From Bacteroidales bacterium (GTDB taxonomy: Bacteria; Bacteroidota; Bacteroidia; Bacteroidales; Paludibacteraceae), in assembly GCA_012837935.1 (NCBI GenBank), contig DUQG01000038.1, positions 62,001-126,000 of the forward strand: DNA of 64,000 nucleotides, given 5' to 3'. The notes below the pieces were generated by a model, which was not told where the DNA came from, ran no database searches, and saw only the letters and a list, made by a program, of their open reading frames with translations. This document shows positions 8,869-18,240 of this stretch, piece after piece. Numbering within the stretch: position 1 is the first letter of the stretch; the number at the start of each line of letters is the position of its first letter. The position numbers were made by a program, and so were the translations under genes.

Positions 8869-11800
8869 TTATTTAACCAATACTTTTGTTGCAAAATCAG
8901 TGCCTTTTACAATATAGACACCATTTGCTAAGTTTTCATTTTTTACTTGCTGACCGCTTATGCTGTAAATTGCAAATTCTCCGGCAACTTCGCTTACCAC
9001 TACTTTCCTATCTTGAACGTAGATTTTGTATTTTATAGCATTGGCGTTAAGTGTTTCTACACTGTTTATTACGCTAGGAGTAAATTGCCATACAGAGCCT
9101 AAGTCTTTTGTAGATCTGAACGCTAGGCTGTTTGAAGCGTTAACGTTCAATACTGATGCAGTAGCACTAGTACCTGTGGCAATACGTATACCTACAAAAC
9201 CATCATAATTTGTCAGATATAAATAGTAGTTAGTAGGCGTATCTTTCATAAATGGGAATACCAAACTTGTTGTACCTAGGTATTTGTTGTCTTTGTTACG
9301 CAGATGAACAGCACCATCTTTCGATGCGATGATATTCCAATTGTCAGAATCATCTAAAGCAGTTATAGCTTTATCTTCTGTAGCACTTTTTTGTAGATAA
9401 GAGTCTGCTACAGCTTCATCGTTTCTGATGGTTTGAATATTATAATCATAGGTGTTTTCATTGTCTGTCAACTTAATAAAGTCTGCCGGAACAAACTGCC
9501 ACAACGAAGCCTCGTCACTTGGAGTATAGTTTGTTAAGTTACCATTTAGTTGTAAGTGTGCTATAATATCCTCTTTTTCGTTATTCGCAGGGTTGATTTG
9601 TGATGAAACAAATCTATAGCCGGATGTGCCTTGCTTACTTGCATAATCCAATTTTTGCCAAAGTTTCTCTGAACTTGGTATGGTTTTGGTTGCTCGCATA
9701 TCAATTCCCATATACAAACCATCTTCATTTACAAGCACAAATGTAGTAGGAGAAATACGTTGGAGTTTCCATTTTTGAGTTTCAAATATCGGCAAGGATT
9801 TACCTGTTACAACTTGTCCTTCGCCTGTAGCATGAAGTGAACAGAAACCGCGAGGTGTAGCACCTTGTTGTGAGTTGGTCTGTTCACTACTCATATTTTT
9901 GATGTAATACCAATGTTCTGTATCGGAAGTGCTGAATTTTGGCGCTTCTAATTTCGGTAGCGGATTACCAAAACCGTCAGCCATTTTGATTTTTTTACCA
10001 TCGTATTGTACCGCATATAGTTCACAAGTGTTGTCAAATCTACCCGGAAAAGTAAACGACTTCTCACCACTCATATCACCACGAACTATATAAACTAATT
10101 CACCATCGCGATAGCACTCGTAAGCTACCACATTTTGCCATCCGCTAGGTGTAAATGTGCTTGCATTTTGCGTGTGAGTCCCTTGTACAACATTTAGTTT
10201 GTCTTTGTAGATGTGTTTATTTACATCAGTAATATACTGAATTTTATATTCGGGTTTCGGGAAATTTTTGTCTTTTATGTATTGTTTAAGTTCCGCTAAA
10301 TCTTCCTCGGTAATAGTAAATTGCGCAGAAGTGTAATCGGACACTTCGTTGTCTATCGTTCTTAAGTATCCCCAAGCATCCAAGAACTCGGTTAAGTCCG
10401 TTTTTGTAGAATCAACTAAAATCTTTGTAAAAGTCATTTGATGTGAGCCGGGTCCATTACCTATGCCCCATGTACGACAAGCTTCATATATTTTAGCATA
10501 AGTGTCTGTTTTTCCCAGTACTTCTGCAAAGAAAAGTTGAATTTGCCACAGAGGAACCAGTTGTTGCCAAATTCCGGCATTGGCATTAGCAATTTTTGGT
10601 GCCATCAAATGGTCGTAAGCCTCTTGGTAACGATCTTCGCGGATTAAGCGAGAGTCGTTTCCCCATGCAGTTTGAATTAATAACGCCTGAACGTTATTAG
10701 TAACTTCCGTAGTTCCTACCCATCTAAATAGAGGGTTGTGCTGGTTGACATGTCCAACTTCGTGAGCAGGTCCCCAAGGTGATGACTTTAATGTGTTTGC
10801 ATTAAGTATGTGGTCTAATGTGCTTACGTTATAAGCCGTGCGGTAAGCTGTAGCATACATATACATATGATATACCACAATAAAATGGTTACGATTGTAG
10901 GGGTTTCTATTGTATTTGTAAAATCCCATAAAATCACGTAACTTATAAACCATGTCATCATATAAATTAATCAGCTCTAAACCTGTATTGGCAGCCGATC
11001 TTTTGTAGTTTGCAGTTGGGAAAGTAAGGTGTGCATATGCACCTACCACATCCATATATGTATATTTGTTGGCATTTAGAATACGAGTCCAGTCTTCTTT
11101 TTTATGTATTTGATTGTCGAAGTATCCGGCTACGTTTGCAAAAGCAAAGTGTAATTTTATTTTTTCTGCGGTTAAGTGATTGGGAGTGAAATATTGTACA
11201 TATAGCAATCCTTCTCTATTGGCATGAATAATGTTAATTCCGTTGGATAGCAAATAATCGGTATTTGATTCATAGCTTCCGCCTGTAGCTTCATTGTAAT
11301 TCTTTAAGCGTAGAGATACGGGTATAGAGCCTAAATTTTCAGCAAACACGGCGATTTTATCTCCCGGACGCATATAAATTCCAGTCGGATTGTCGCATAA
11401 GCTGTAAGGCATATTTAAGCGGTTAGGCCATGCAAAACCATCCGGATGAGGCCAAGCTTTAAATTCGTTGATACGAAACTCTTTCGGATAGGTTCCATCA
11501 AAGAGTTGTTGAGCTAATGCTTTGTAGTATTCATTAGTGAGAGCAGAAATTTCTGTTTGAGTAATTTCGGGTTTCAGTATAGTACAAGCTACGTCAGCAA
11601 ATATGCTACTCGGGTCAAATTCCGGACCTGCTTTGCAGAAAGCCATTTCAGCACAGCTGACAATGTCTGTTCCTTCCTTGTCGGTAGCACCGGGTTCGAG
11701 AATAAATTGTATTGAAACTACTTTTTCTTGCAAGCTTGGTAATTTAATACGGTGGGAACCGGACTCTCCTTTTAAGTCAACATCTAAAACTTTTGTATAG

Positions 11801-12183
11801 TTTGTTTCTCCTTCCTTTTTTATAGAAATAGAAAACTCCTTGAAATTCCCGTTAGTATCTTCTGAGGCACCCTTGGAAGGACGTGTGGTGTAAATAACCA
11901 TATCAATGTCCGCAGGGTTGATGTTGTAGGTAAGAATAACAGGGAAAGTTGTTCCGTTGTATGGTGAGTGGTAGATGGTCGATGGGTCATTGTCATAACT
12001 GTTTTCAATACCATCCCAAGTTTGGTCAGCAGAAGTAGTAGCGCCGGTAATTGTAGCTTTAATATCCCCGTATAATAAGTTCACACTTGGATTGGTTGTT
12101 TGTGCATAAGATATGGCAGAAACCAGTACTACAGCAATTAACGCAAGTGTTGTTTTTTTGAAAAATAGTAATTTTTTCATCAT
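8869..12183 (-). CDS. Secreted M60-family (enhancin-like) metallopeptidase with T9SS tail, copy 1
   Basis: A 1104-residue secreted protein. After a signal peptide ending ISYAQ comes a discoidin-like F5/8 type C region (about 30-185). An M60 peptidase region follows, with the zinc motif HEVGH at 474-478 and the third ligand Glu at 493. Two beta-trefoil/ricin-like stretches lie at about 740-1010, and a T9SS type A sorting tail ends the protein (VYSISGQQVKNENLANGVYI...KVLVK). M60 enzymes studied elsewhere cut mucin-type O-glycoproteins next to the glycan, and the trefoil-like parts may bind sugar. Catalytic residues are intact. It is a close paralog of the next gene upstream. Confidence 0.88.
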   Translation of the reverse strand: MMKKLLFFKKTTLALIAVVLVSAISYAQTTNPSVNLLYGDIKATITGATTSADQTWDGIENSYDNDPSTIYHSPYNGTTFPVILTYNINPADIDMVIYTTRPSKGASEDTNGNFKEFSISIKKEGETNYTKVLDVDLKGESGSHRIKLPSLQEKVVSIQFILEPGATDKEGTDIVSCAEMAFCKAGPEFDPSSIFADVACTILKPEITQTEISALTNEYYKALAQQLFDGTYPKEFRINEFKAWPHPDGFAWPNRLNMPYSLCDNPTGIYMRPGDKIAVFAENLGSIPVSLRLKNYNEATGGSYESNTDYLLSNGINIIHANREGLLYVQYFTPNHLTAEKIKLHFAFANVAGYFDNQIHKKEDWTRILNANKYTYMDVVGAYAHLTFPTANYKRSAANTGLELINLYDDMVYKLRDFMGFYKYNRNPYNRNHFIVVYHMYMYATAYRTAYNVSTLDHILNANTLKSSPWGPAHEVGHVNQHNPLFRWVGTTEVTNNVQALLIQTAWGNDSRLIREDRYQEAYDHLMAPKIANANAGIWQQLVPLWQIQLFFAEVLGKTDTYAKIYEACRTWGIGNGPGSHQMTFTKILVDSTKTDLTEFLDAWGYLRTIDNEVSDYTSAQFTITEEDLAELKQYIKDKNFPKPEYKIQYITDVNKHIYKDKLNVVQGTHTQNASTFTPSGWQNVVAYECYRDGELVYIVRGDMSGEKSFTFPGRFDNTCELYAVQYDGKKIKMADGFGNPLPKLEAPKFSTSDTEHWYYIKNMSSEQTNSQQGATPRGFCSLHATGEGQVVTGKSLPIFETQKWKLQRISPTTFVLVNEDGLYMGIDMRATKTIPSSEKLWQKLDYASKQGTSGYRFVSSQINPANNEKEDIIAHLQLNGNLTNYTPSDEASLWQFVPADFIKLTDNENTYDYNIQTIRNDEAVADSYLQKSATEDKAITALDDSDNWNIIASKDGAVHLRNKDNKYLGTTSLVFPFMKDTPTNYYLYLTNYDGFVGIRIATGTSATASVLNVNASNSLAFRSTKDLGSVWQFTPSVINSVETLNANAIKYKIYVQDRKVVVSEVAGEFAIYSISGQQVKNENLANGVYIVKGTDFATKVLVK

Positions 12184-12221
12184 AATAAATTTTAAGTAAA
12201 TAGATTAATTGGTAAAGGCTG

Positions 12222-12229
12222 CAAAGGTA
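12222..12229 (-). promoter_or_regulatory. -7 promoter element of M60 copy 1
   Basis: TACCTTTG on the minus strand, 39 bp before the ATG. The 40 bases between it and the start are nearly the same as in front of copy 2. Confidence 0.6.
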
Positions 12230-12300
12230 CAGAAAAATTTTGTATATTCGATGTGCTTTAATACGTTATGATTTCGTAATTTGGGTTTGAGAATTAAATA

Positions 12301-12335
12301 AATAGCCACTTCATACTTAATGTGAAGTGGCTATT
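12301..12335 (-). terminator. Terminator of M60 copy 2
   Basis: A perfect 13-bp stem (AATAGCCACTTCA / TGAAGTGGCTATT) with a 9-nt loop, 29 bp after the stop of M60 copy 2. The stem sequence is related to the hairpin at 8803-8841 after copy 1. Confidence 0.75.
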
Positions 12336-12363
12336 ATTATGATAGAATAAAGTCAGCTATCGC

Positions 12364-15300
12364 TTATTTAACCAAAACTTTTGTTGCGAAGTCAGCGCCT
12401 TTAACAATATAGACACCACTTGCTAAGTTTTCATTTCTTACTTGCTGACCACTTATGCTGTAAACTGTAAACTCACCGGCAGCTTCGCTTACTACAACTT
12501 TTCTATCTTGAACGTAGATTTTGTATTTTGCGGCATTGGCATTAAGTTTTTCCACACTGTTTGTAACACTCGGACTGAAGTACCACATAGAGCCAACGTC
12601 TTTCGTAGTTCTGAAACGTAAACTATTAGAAGTATCCACATTCAAAAGCGATGCATTAGCGCTAGTGCTATTGGCAATACGTAAACCAACAATACCACCA
12701 TAGCTTGTTAGATATAGATAATAGTTAGTCGGAGTTTCTTTCAAAAATGGAAGTACTATGCTTGTTGCACCCAGGTACATATTATCTTTATTTCTTAGAT
12801 GAATAGCACCTCCTGTCGATGCAATGATATTCCAATTGTCAGAATCATCTAAAGCAGTTACAGCTTTATTGTCTGTAGCGCTTTTTTGTAGATGATAGTC
12901 TGCTACAGTTTCATCGTTTCTGATAGTTTGAATGTTATAATCATAAGTATTTTCACTGTCTGTCAACTTAATAAAATCTGCCGGAACAAACTGCCATAAC
13001 GAAGCCTCGTCACTTGGTGTATAGTTTGTTAAGTTACCATTTAGTTGCAAGTGTGCTACAATATCCATTTTTTCGTCCGGTTTTTCCGGATTGTCTTGTG
13101 ATGAAACTAATCTATAACCGAATGTGCCTTGCTTATTTGCATATTCCATTTTTTGCCAAAGTAGGTCTGTGTTTGGTCTGGTTTTGGTTGCTCGCATATC
13201 AGTTCCCAGATATAAACCATCTTGATTTACAAGTGCAAATGCACTCGGAGTAACACGTTGGAGTTTCCATTTTTGAGTTTCAAATACCGGTAGTGACTTA
13301 CCTGTTACAACTTGTCCTTCACCTGTAGCATGAAGTGAACAGTAGCCACGAGGAGTACCGCCTTGCGAGTTGGTTTGCTCACTACTCATGTTTTTGATGT
13401 AATACCAATGTTCATTACTGGAAGTGCTGAATTTTGGTGCTTCTAATTCCGGTAGCGGACTGCCGTAGCCTTCTGCCATTTTGAATTTTTCTCCATCGTA
13501 CTGAACTGCGTATAATACACAAGTGTTGTCAAATCTACCCGGGAAAGTAAACGAATTCATATCACCGCGAGCTATATAAACTAATTCGTCACCGCGATAG
13601 CACTCATAAGCCACCACATTCTTCCATCCGGTAGGAGTAAATGTACTTCCGTCTTGGGTGTGAGTGCCTTGTACCACATTTAGTTTGTCTTTGTAGATAT
13701 GTTTATTTACATCGGTAATATACTGAACTTTATATCCGGGTTTCGGGAAGTTTTTGTCTTTAATGTATTGTTTAAGTTCCGCTACGTCATTTTCAGTAAT
13801 AGTAAACTGTCTAGATGTATAGTCACCTACTACATTATTTATTGGTCTTAAGTAACCCCAAGCATCCAAAAATTCAGTTAAGTCCGTTTTAGTTGAATCA
13901 ACTAAAATTTTTGTAAAAGTCATCTGATGTGAACCGGGTCCATCACCTACAGGCCATGTACGACAACCTTCGTAAATTTTGGCATACGTGTCTGTTTTGC
14001 CCAGTACTTCAGCAAAGAAAAGCTGAACTTGCCATAGAGAAACCAGTTTTTGCCAAATACCTGCATTTGCATTAGCTATTTTTGGTGCCATCAGGTGATC
14101 ATAAGCTTCTTGATAACGATTTTCGTTGATTAAGCGCGAGGTGTTACCCCAAGCTGTCTGAATAAATAATGATTGAAGGTTGTTAGTAACTTCCGTAGTT
14201 CCTGTCCATTTGAATAGAGGATTGTGCTGGTTGGAGTGTCCAAGTTCGTGAACAGGTCCCCAAGGTGAAGACTTACATGTGTTTACATTAAGTATGTGGT
14301 CTAAAGTGCTTTCATTATAAGCCGTGCGGTAGCTCGTAGCATACATATAACCGTGATATACTACAATAAAATGGTTACGATTGTATGGGAGTCTGTTGTA
14401 TTTGTAAAATCCCATAAATTCACGCAACTTATGAACCAAGTCATCGTATAGATTAATTAGCTCTAAACCGGTAGTAGCTGCTGCTCTTTTGTAGTTTGCA
14501 GTTGGGAAAGTAAGGTGTGCGTATGCACCCACCACATCCATATACGTATATTTATTGCCATTTAGAATACGAGTCCAATCTTCTTTTGTGTGTATTTGAT
14601 TGTCGAAATAACCTGCTACATTTGCAAAAGCGAAATGTAATTTTACTTTCTGTGCATTTAAGTGATTGGGAGTGAAATATTGTACATATAACAATCCTTC
14701 TCTATCGGCTTGAATAATATTTACACCATTGGATAGTCTATAGCTGGTATTTGCATTATAGTTTCCGCCTGTAGCTTCATTGTAATTTTTTAGTTGTAAG
14801 GATACGGCTACTTCACCGATATTATCAGCAAAAACGGCAATTTTATCACCTTCACGCATATAAATTCCGGTTGGGTTGTCGCATAAGCTATAAGCAAAAC
14901 TTAAACGGTTAGGCCATGCAAAATCATGCGGATGAGGCCAAGCCTTAAATTCATTGACACGAAACTCTTTTGAATAGGTTCCGTCAAAGAGTTGTTGAGC
15001 CAATGCTTTGTAGTATTCATTTGTGATAGCAGAAATTTGTGCTTGAGTAATTCCGGGTTTCAGAGCGGAACAAATAGCGTCTGCAAATATACTGCTAGGA
15101 TCAAATTCCGGACCTGCTTTACAAAAAGCCATTTCGGCACAACTGGCAAAGTCTGTTCCGGCTTTATCGGAAGCACCGGGTTGAACAGTAAACCGTATTG
15201 AAACCGCTTTTTCTTGCAAGCTCGGCAATTTGATACGATGAGTACCGGCTTCTCCGTTCAAGTTAGTGTCTAAAACTTTTGTATAGCCTGTCTCCCCTTC

Positions 15301-15669
15301 CTTTTTTATGGCAATGGAGAACTGCTTGAAGTTTCCGTTGGTATCACCCATGGCACCCGAAGAAGGACGTGTGGTATAAATAACCATATCAATGTCCGCC
15401 GGATTGATGTTGTAAGTAAGGGTAATAGGGAAAGTTGTTCCGTTATACGGAGAGTGGTAGAGGGTTGAAGGGTCATTGTCATAGCTTTTTTCAATGCCAT
15501 CCCCTTCTTGAAATGCAGAAGCAGTAGCGCTGGTAATTGTAGCTTTAATATCGCCTGACAATAAGTCCACACTAGGATTGGTTGTTTGCGCATAAGACAT
15601 CGCAGAAACCAATACTACAGCAATTAACGCAAGTGTCGTTTTTTTGATAAATAGTAATTTTTTCATCAT
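12364..15669 (-). CDS. Secreted M60-family metallopeptidase with T9SS tail, copy 2
   Basis: A 1101-residue paralog of the gene at 8869-12183, collinear with it from signal peptide to T9SS tail; by eye well over three quarters of positions agree. The zinc site is HELGH at 474-478 with Glu 493, in the same numbering as copy 1. Differences cluster around the active site (HELGHSNQHN against HEVGHVNQHN), the discoidin-like region and the trefoil-like regions; a few residues are missing near 715 (DMNSFTF against DMSGEKSFTF). The pair may differ in glycoprotein target. It has its own promoter and terminator, so the two are probably transcribed separately. Confidence 0.88.
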   Translation of the reverse strand: MMKKLLFIKKTTLALIAVVLVSAMSYAQTTNPSVDLLSGDIKATITSATASAFQEGDGIEKSYDNDPSTLYHSPYNGTTFPITLTYNINPADIDMVIYTTRPSSGAMGDTNGNFKQFSIAIKKEGETGYTKVLDTNLNGEAGTHRIKLPSLQEKAVSIRFTVQPGASDKAGTDFASCAEMAFCKAGPEFDPSSIFADAICSALKPGITQAQISAITNEYYKALAQQLFDGTYSKEFRVNEFKAWPHPHDFAWPNRLSFAYSLCDNPTGIYMREGDKIAVFADNIGEVAVSLQLKNYNEATGGNYNANTSYRLSNGVNIIQADREGLLYVQYFTPNHLNAQKVKLHFAFANVAGYFDNQIHTKEDWTRILNGNKYTYMDVVGAYAHLTFPTANYKRAAATTGLELINLYDDLVHKLREFMGFYKYNRLPYNRNHFIVVYHGYMYATSYRTAYNESTLDHILNVNTCKSSPWGPVHELGHSNQHNPLFKWTGTTEVTNNLQSLFIQTAWGNTSRLINENRYQEAYDHLMAPKIANANAGIWQKLVSLWQVQLFFAEVLGKTDTYAKIYEGCRTWPVGDGPGSHQMTFTKILVDSTKTDLTEFLDAWGYLRPINNVVGDYTSRQFTITENDVAELKQYIKDKNFPKPGYKVQYITDVNKHIYKDKLNVVQGTHTQDGSTFTPTGWKNVVAYECYRGDELVYIARGDMNSFTFPGRFDNTCVLYAVQYDGEKFKMAEGYGSPLPELEAPKFSTSSNEHWYYIKNMSSEQTNSQGGTPRGYCSLHATGEGQVVTGKSLPVFETQKWKLQRVTPSAFALVNQDGLYLGTDMRATKTRPNTDLLWQKMEYANKQGTFGYRLVSSQDNPEKPDEKMDIVAHLQLNGNLTNYTPSDEASLWQFVPADFIKLTDSENTYDYNIQTIRNDETVADYHLQKSATDNKAVTALDDSDNWNIIASTGGAIHLRNKDNMYLGATSIVLPFLKETPTNYYLYLTSYGGIVGLRIANSTSANASLLNVDTSNSLRFRTTKDVGSMWYFSPSVTNSVEKLNANAAKYKIYVQDRKVVVSEAAGEFTVYSISGQQVRNENLASGVYIVKGADFATKVLVK

Positions 15670-15706
15670 AATAATTTTTAAGTAAATAGATTAATAGTAA
15701 AGGCTG

Positions 15707-15714
15707 CAAAGATA
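15707..15714 (-). promoter_or_regulatory. -7 promoter element of M60 copy 2
   Basis: TATCTTTG on the minus strand, 38 bp before the ATG, in a block shared with copy 1 (reads ...GCAGCCTTTAC... towards the gene). Confidence 0.6.
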
Positions 15715-15795
15715 CAGAAAATATTTTGTATTTGTGGCTAATCCATTAAAAATTAACATTGTGTAGGCATAGCCACAGCTTAGAGAGTAGGAGAA

Positions 15796-16380
15796 TTAAT
15801 GATTTCTGCGGATACCTTTGAAAATCACTTCAACAATTTCCTCTTTATTTTCTTCAAATTTAGGGATGTTTTGTCGGATATAGGGAACTTCTAATCCCTT
15901 GAGTGAGTAGAGAATAATGGTAGAAAGTACCTCAGTATCAGTCTGTTTGAATTCTTTTTTTTCTACACCCTCTTCTAAAATGCCTTGGATTAAGCCAAGT
16001 TCTAAAGTGTCCATTTTACGCCGTGTTCGTTCTACTTCATAAATATCCCTGAAAAAGTCAGCACGTAAAGTCCCGTTTCGGGTAACTGAGTTTTTGATGC
16101 TTTCTAAGTGGATTATTATGTGAGATTTTAGCTTTTCATAAGGGTCAAGATTGCTCTGTGCATTTTCGCTAAGTGCTTGCATAACAATGTTTACCTCGTT
16201 TTCTATCACAGCTTTATAAACTTCATCTTTGTTTTTAAAATAGGTGTATAGCGTACGCCTTCCTTTGTTTGAAGCTTCCGCTATATCATTCATTGTAGTA
16301 TTATTCTTGCCGTGTGATGCGAAAAGTTCTCGAGCAGCATCAATCAAGGTTTTTTTTGTTTTGGATATGGTAGCGTACAT
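15796..16380 (-). CDS. TetR/AcrR-family transcriptional regulator
   Basis: A 194-residue regulator. The N-terminal helix-turn-helix is typical (AARELFASHGKNNTTMNDIA, then RRTLYTYFKNKDEVYKAV, residues 17-60). The C-terminal ligand and dimer domain is not close to any subfamily I can name. It lies 112 bp after the Gate-domain gene on the same strand and 127 bp before the M60 pair, so it could act on either; no operator was identified. Target unknown. Confidence 0.85.
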   Translation of the reverse strand: MYATISKTKKTLIDAARELFASHGKNNTTMNDIAEASNKGRRTLYTYFKNKDEVYKAVIENEVNIVMQALSENAQSNLDPYEKLKSHIIIHLESIKNSVTRNGTLRADFFRDIYEVERTRRKMDTLELGLIQGILEEGVEKKEFKQTDTEVLSTIILYSLKGLEVPYIRQNIPKFEENKEEIVEVIFKGIRRNH

Positions 16381-16492
16381 TATATTATTTAGTTTTTTAT
16401 GTAGTATATAATTATTGTCAGATAAAAGCGTTTTGTACCAATTATATTTTTGAATATTTTACATACAATTCTAATTAACGAGGGCAATCAGC

Positions 16493-17437
16493 TTAACGCC
16501 TTTGTAAACGGTGCTTGCTTTTGATATGTCTAACCAAGCGAACAAACCAAACGAAGACGATTGCCATAATAAATCTTGGAATAATCATCCAAAGCACCGG
16601 AACCCCGATAGCAACGAATAGTAAAGTATCTTCGAGTGTGGAGTGATTGAGTGCCGTGTGATAATTTAGCAAGTTTGCATCGTATTTGCTGAGTTTGTTA
16701 TTTTTGACTTCCTCAATCATTACCGCACCCCCATATGTCAGCCCCAAAATATGTGCCACAAACCAAAGAAATGATGTGCTACGAGGTAATCCCATAGCTG
16801 TCATTAATGGTGCGAAAATGCGTGAAATCAGATCGAGGATTTTGAATTCTTGCAGAATGTTCTGTAGAATCATCAAGCCCGTAACGATAAGCAAAATCTT
16901 GACTGTTAGCCAAAAAGCACCAATAGCCCAGGTTTGTATCATTTGCCAAAAACTTGGATCTACGTTGTTATCTAAAACTATGTGAGCAGTTTCGGTTGTT
17001 TCCGGCAAAAGTAAATTTAGAAAAAATGCTGCTACAAACGCACCGATAATCCGAAGAGCAAAAATCCCAAAGTAGTTGGAGCCGGTTTTATGTTGTACGG
17101 CAGTTTCTACAATCATATTATGTGCGATAAGACACATAACAGCCAAAATCGTAATATCACGTGGATTAAGCGGTAGCGTCGCAATAACAGCGATAGGTGC
17201 GTAAAGTGATAAAAATATGCTGGTTAGAAATACAATAGCTGCTTCGCCTGGCAATCCTATAAAAGAAAATAAGGGAGTAAGTGCCTTGGCTACAACTTCT
17301 ATCACACCTAAATATTGCAGAATACTTACTATAAGGGTGATGGGAATAATGATTTTCAGAAGCCACACGCTGGTTCTTCCGGCAATTGGCATAGCAGATT
17401 TCATTGCAGATAGAAGTCTGGCGAGCGTTGTATTCAT
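16493..17437 (-). CDS. Gate-domain (nucleoside recognition) membrane protein
   Basis: A 314-residue polytopic membrane protein with the Gate/nucleoside-recognition fold shared by SpmA, SpmB, FeoB and nucleoside transporters. Conserved features are the N-terminal amphipathic stretch, LFSFIGLPGEAAIVFLTS (near 76) and LNYHTALNHSTLEDTLLFVA (near 256). Such proteins are thought to move or sense small solutes; the substrate is unknown. The ATG at 17437 is preceded at once by a hairpin with a T-run, so expression may depend on reading through that terminator. A fused SpmA/SpmB relative lies at 53087-54319. Confidence 0.75.
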   Translation of the reverse strand: MNTTLARLLSAMKSAMPIAGRTSVWLLKIIIPITLIVSILQYLGVIEVVAKALTPLFSFIGLPGEAAIVFLTSIFLSLYAPIAVIATLPLNPRDITILAVMCLIAHNMIVETAVQHKTGSNYFGIFALRIIGAFVAAFFLNLLLPETTETAHIVLDNNVDPSFWQMIQTWAIGAFWLTVKILLIVTGLMILQNILQEFKILDLISRIFAPLMTAMGLPRSTSFLWFVAHILGLTYGGAVMIEEVKNNKLSKYDANLLNYHTALNHSTLEDTLLFVAIGVPVLWMIIPRFIMAIVFVWFVRLVRHIKSKHRLQRR

Positions 17438-17450
17438 CGTTGAACTTGTT

Positions 17451-17519
17451 TAAAAAAAGAAAGGTTGTCTCACGACAACCCAATCTTCAATTAACCTTAA
17501 ATCTAATACCATGAAAAAC
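17451..17519 (-). ncRNA. Candidate small RNA or attenuator leader of the Gate-domain gene
   Basis: On the minus strand a TATCTTTG promoter is followed by about 70 nt that contain GGTATTAGATTTAAGGTTAA and end in a perfect hairpin (GGTTGTC-GTGA-GACAACC, 17463-17480) and TTTCTTTTTTT. The T-run ends 13 nt before the start codon of the Gate-domain gene. A transcript could end here as a small RNA, or the hairpin could attenuate the gene. I recall similar GGTATTAGATTTAAGGTTAA elements in other Bacteroidales, but could not check that. Confidence 0.5.
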
Positions 17520-17525
17520 ACGATG

Positions 17526-17533
17526 CAAAGATA
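17526..17533 (-). promoter_or_regulatory. -7 promoter element of the 17.5-kb leader
   Basis: TATCTTTG on the minus strand, directly before the leader RNA. Confidence 0.6.
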
Positions 17534-17679
17534 AGCCAATTTTATGTTATAAAGCATAAATTCTGTTTAAAAACCGCAATATTTAACATAAGTTAACTTA
17601 AAAAATTGTTTTTCATCTAAATTTAAGCTCTATTGGGCTGTTTTCGACAATTAAAATTTAAATTTCAGACAAAAATATC

Positions 17680-17687
17680 TACTTTTG
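17680..17687 (+). promoter_or_regulatory. -7 promoter element of the Nim-like gene
   Basis: TACTTTTG, a full TAnnTTTG match, 16 bp before the ATG at 17704. Confidence 0.6.
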
Positions 17688-17703
17688 TGTAAAAATACAA
17701 ACT

Positions 17704-18201
17704 ATGAGAACAAGTTTTATTCACGATCAGCAAGAAATAGATAAAATTATCAATGGTTGTGACCATTGTTTTGTAGGAATAACCGAAAAAGACGGTTCAC
17801 CATACGTAATTCCGATGAATTTTGCTTATCACGATGGGCAAATTATTATGCATTCCGGTCCGGAAGGCAAGCATTTGGAGTTGTTGGAAATTGATAACCG
17901 AGTTTGCGTAACGTTTTGTACGGAAAATAACAAGCTGATGTATCAGCATCCTGATGTAGCATGTAGTTACGCCATGAACTCTAAAAGCGTACTTATAAAA
18001 GGCAAAATTGAGTTTGTGGAAGATTTTGATGAAAAATCTCGCCTTATCGGGATATTTATGAAGTATTATGTAAACAGAGATTTCAAAATTTCTGATCCAG
18101 CTATTCGAAATCTTAAAATATGGGTATTAAAGTCCGAAATTGTTACTGCAAAAGCTTTTGGTCAAAACTTCAGATACGAAGAAAATGTGGTAGAAAGGTA
18201 A
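17704..18201 (+). CDS. Nim-like pyridoxamine 5'-phosphate oxidase family flavoprotein
   Basis: A 165-residue split-barrel protein of the PPOX family that should bind FMN as a dimer. The pattern GSPYVIPMNFAYHDGQIIMH followed by GKHLELLEIDNRVCVTF is that of the NimA group. Some Nim proteins reduce 5-nitroimidazole drugs to harmless amines, but most relatives are plain flavoproteins of unknown substrate, so resistance should not be assumed. It is monocistronic: it has its own promoter, and a palindromic repeat overlaps its stop codon. Confidence 0.8.
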   Translation: MRTSFIHDQQEIDKIINGCDHCFVGITEKDGSPYVIPMNFAYHDGQIIMHSGPEGKHLELLEIDNRVCVTFCTENNKLMYQHPDVACSYAMNSKSVLIKGKIEFVEDFDEKSRLIGIFMKYYVNRDFKISDPAIRNLKIWVLKSEIVTAKAFGQNFRYEENVVER

Positions 18202-18240
18202 TCAAACCTAACAGGTTTTAAAAACCTGTTAGGTTTGATT
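18200..18240. repeat. Perfect 20-bp inverted repeat with 1-nt loop, terminator-like
   Basis: AATCAAACCTAACAGGTTTT (18200-18219) pairs exactly with 18221-18240. The left arm overlaps the stop codon of the Nim-like gene. A partial third copy, GTTAGGTTTGA, follows at once. The AACCTGTTAGGTT core resembles a short palindrome I know from other Bacteroidota genomes. It probably also ends transcription. Confidence 0.75.
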
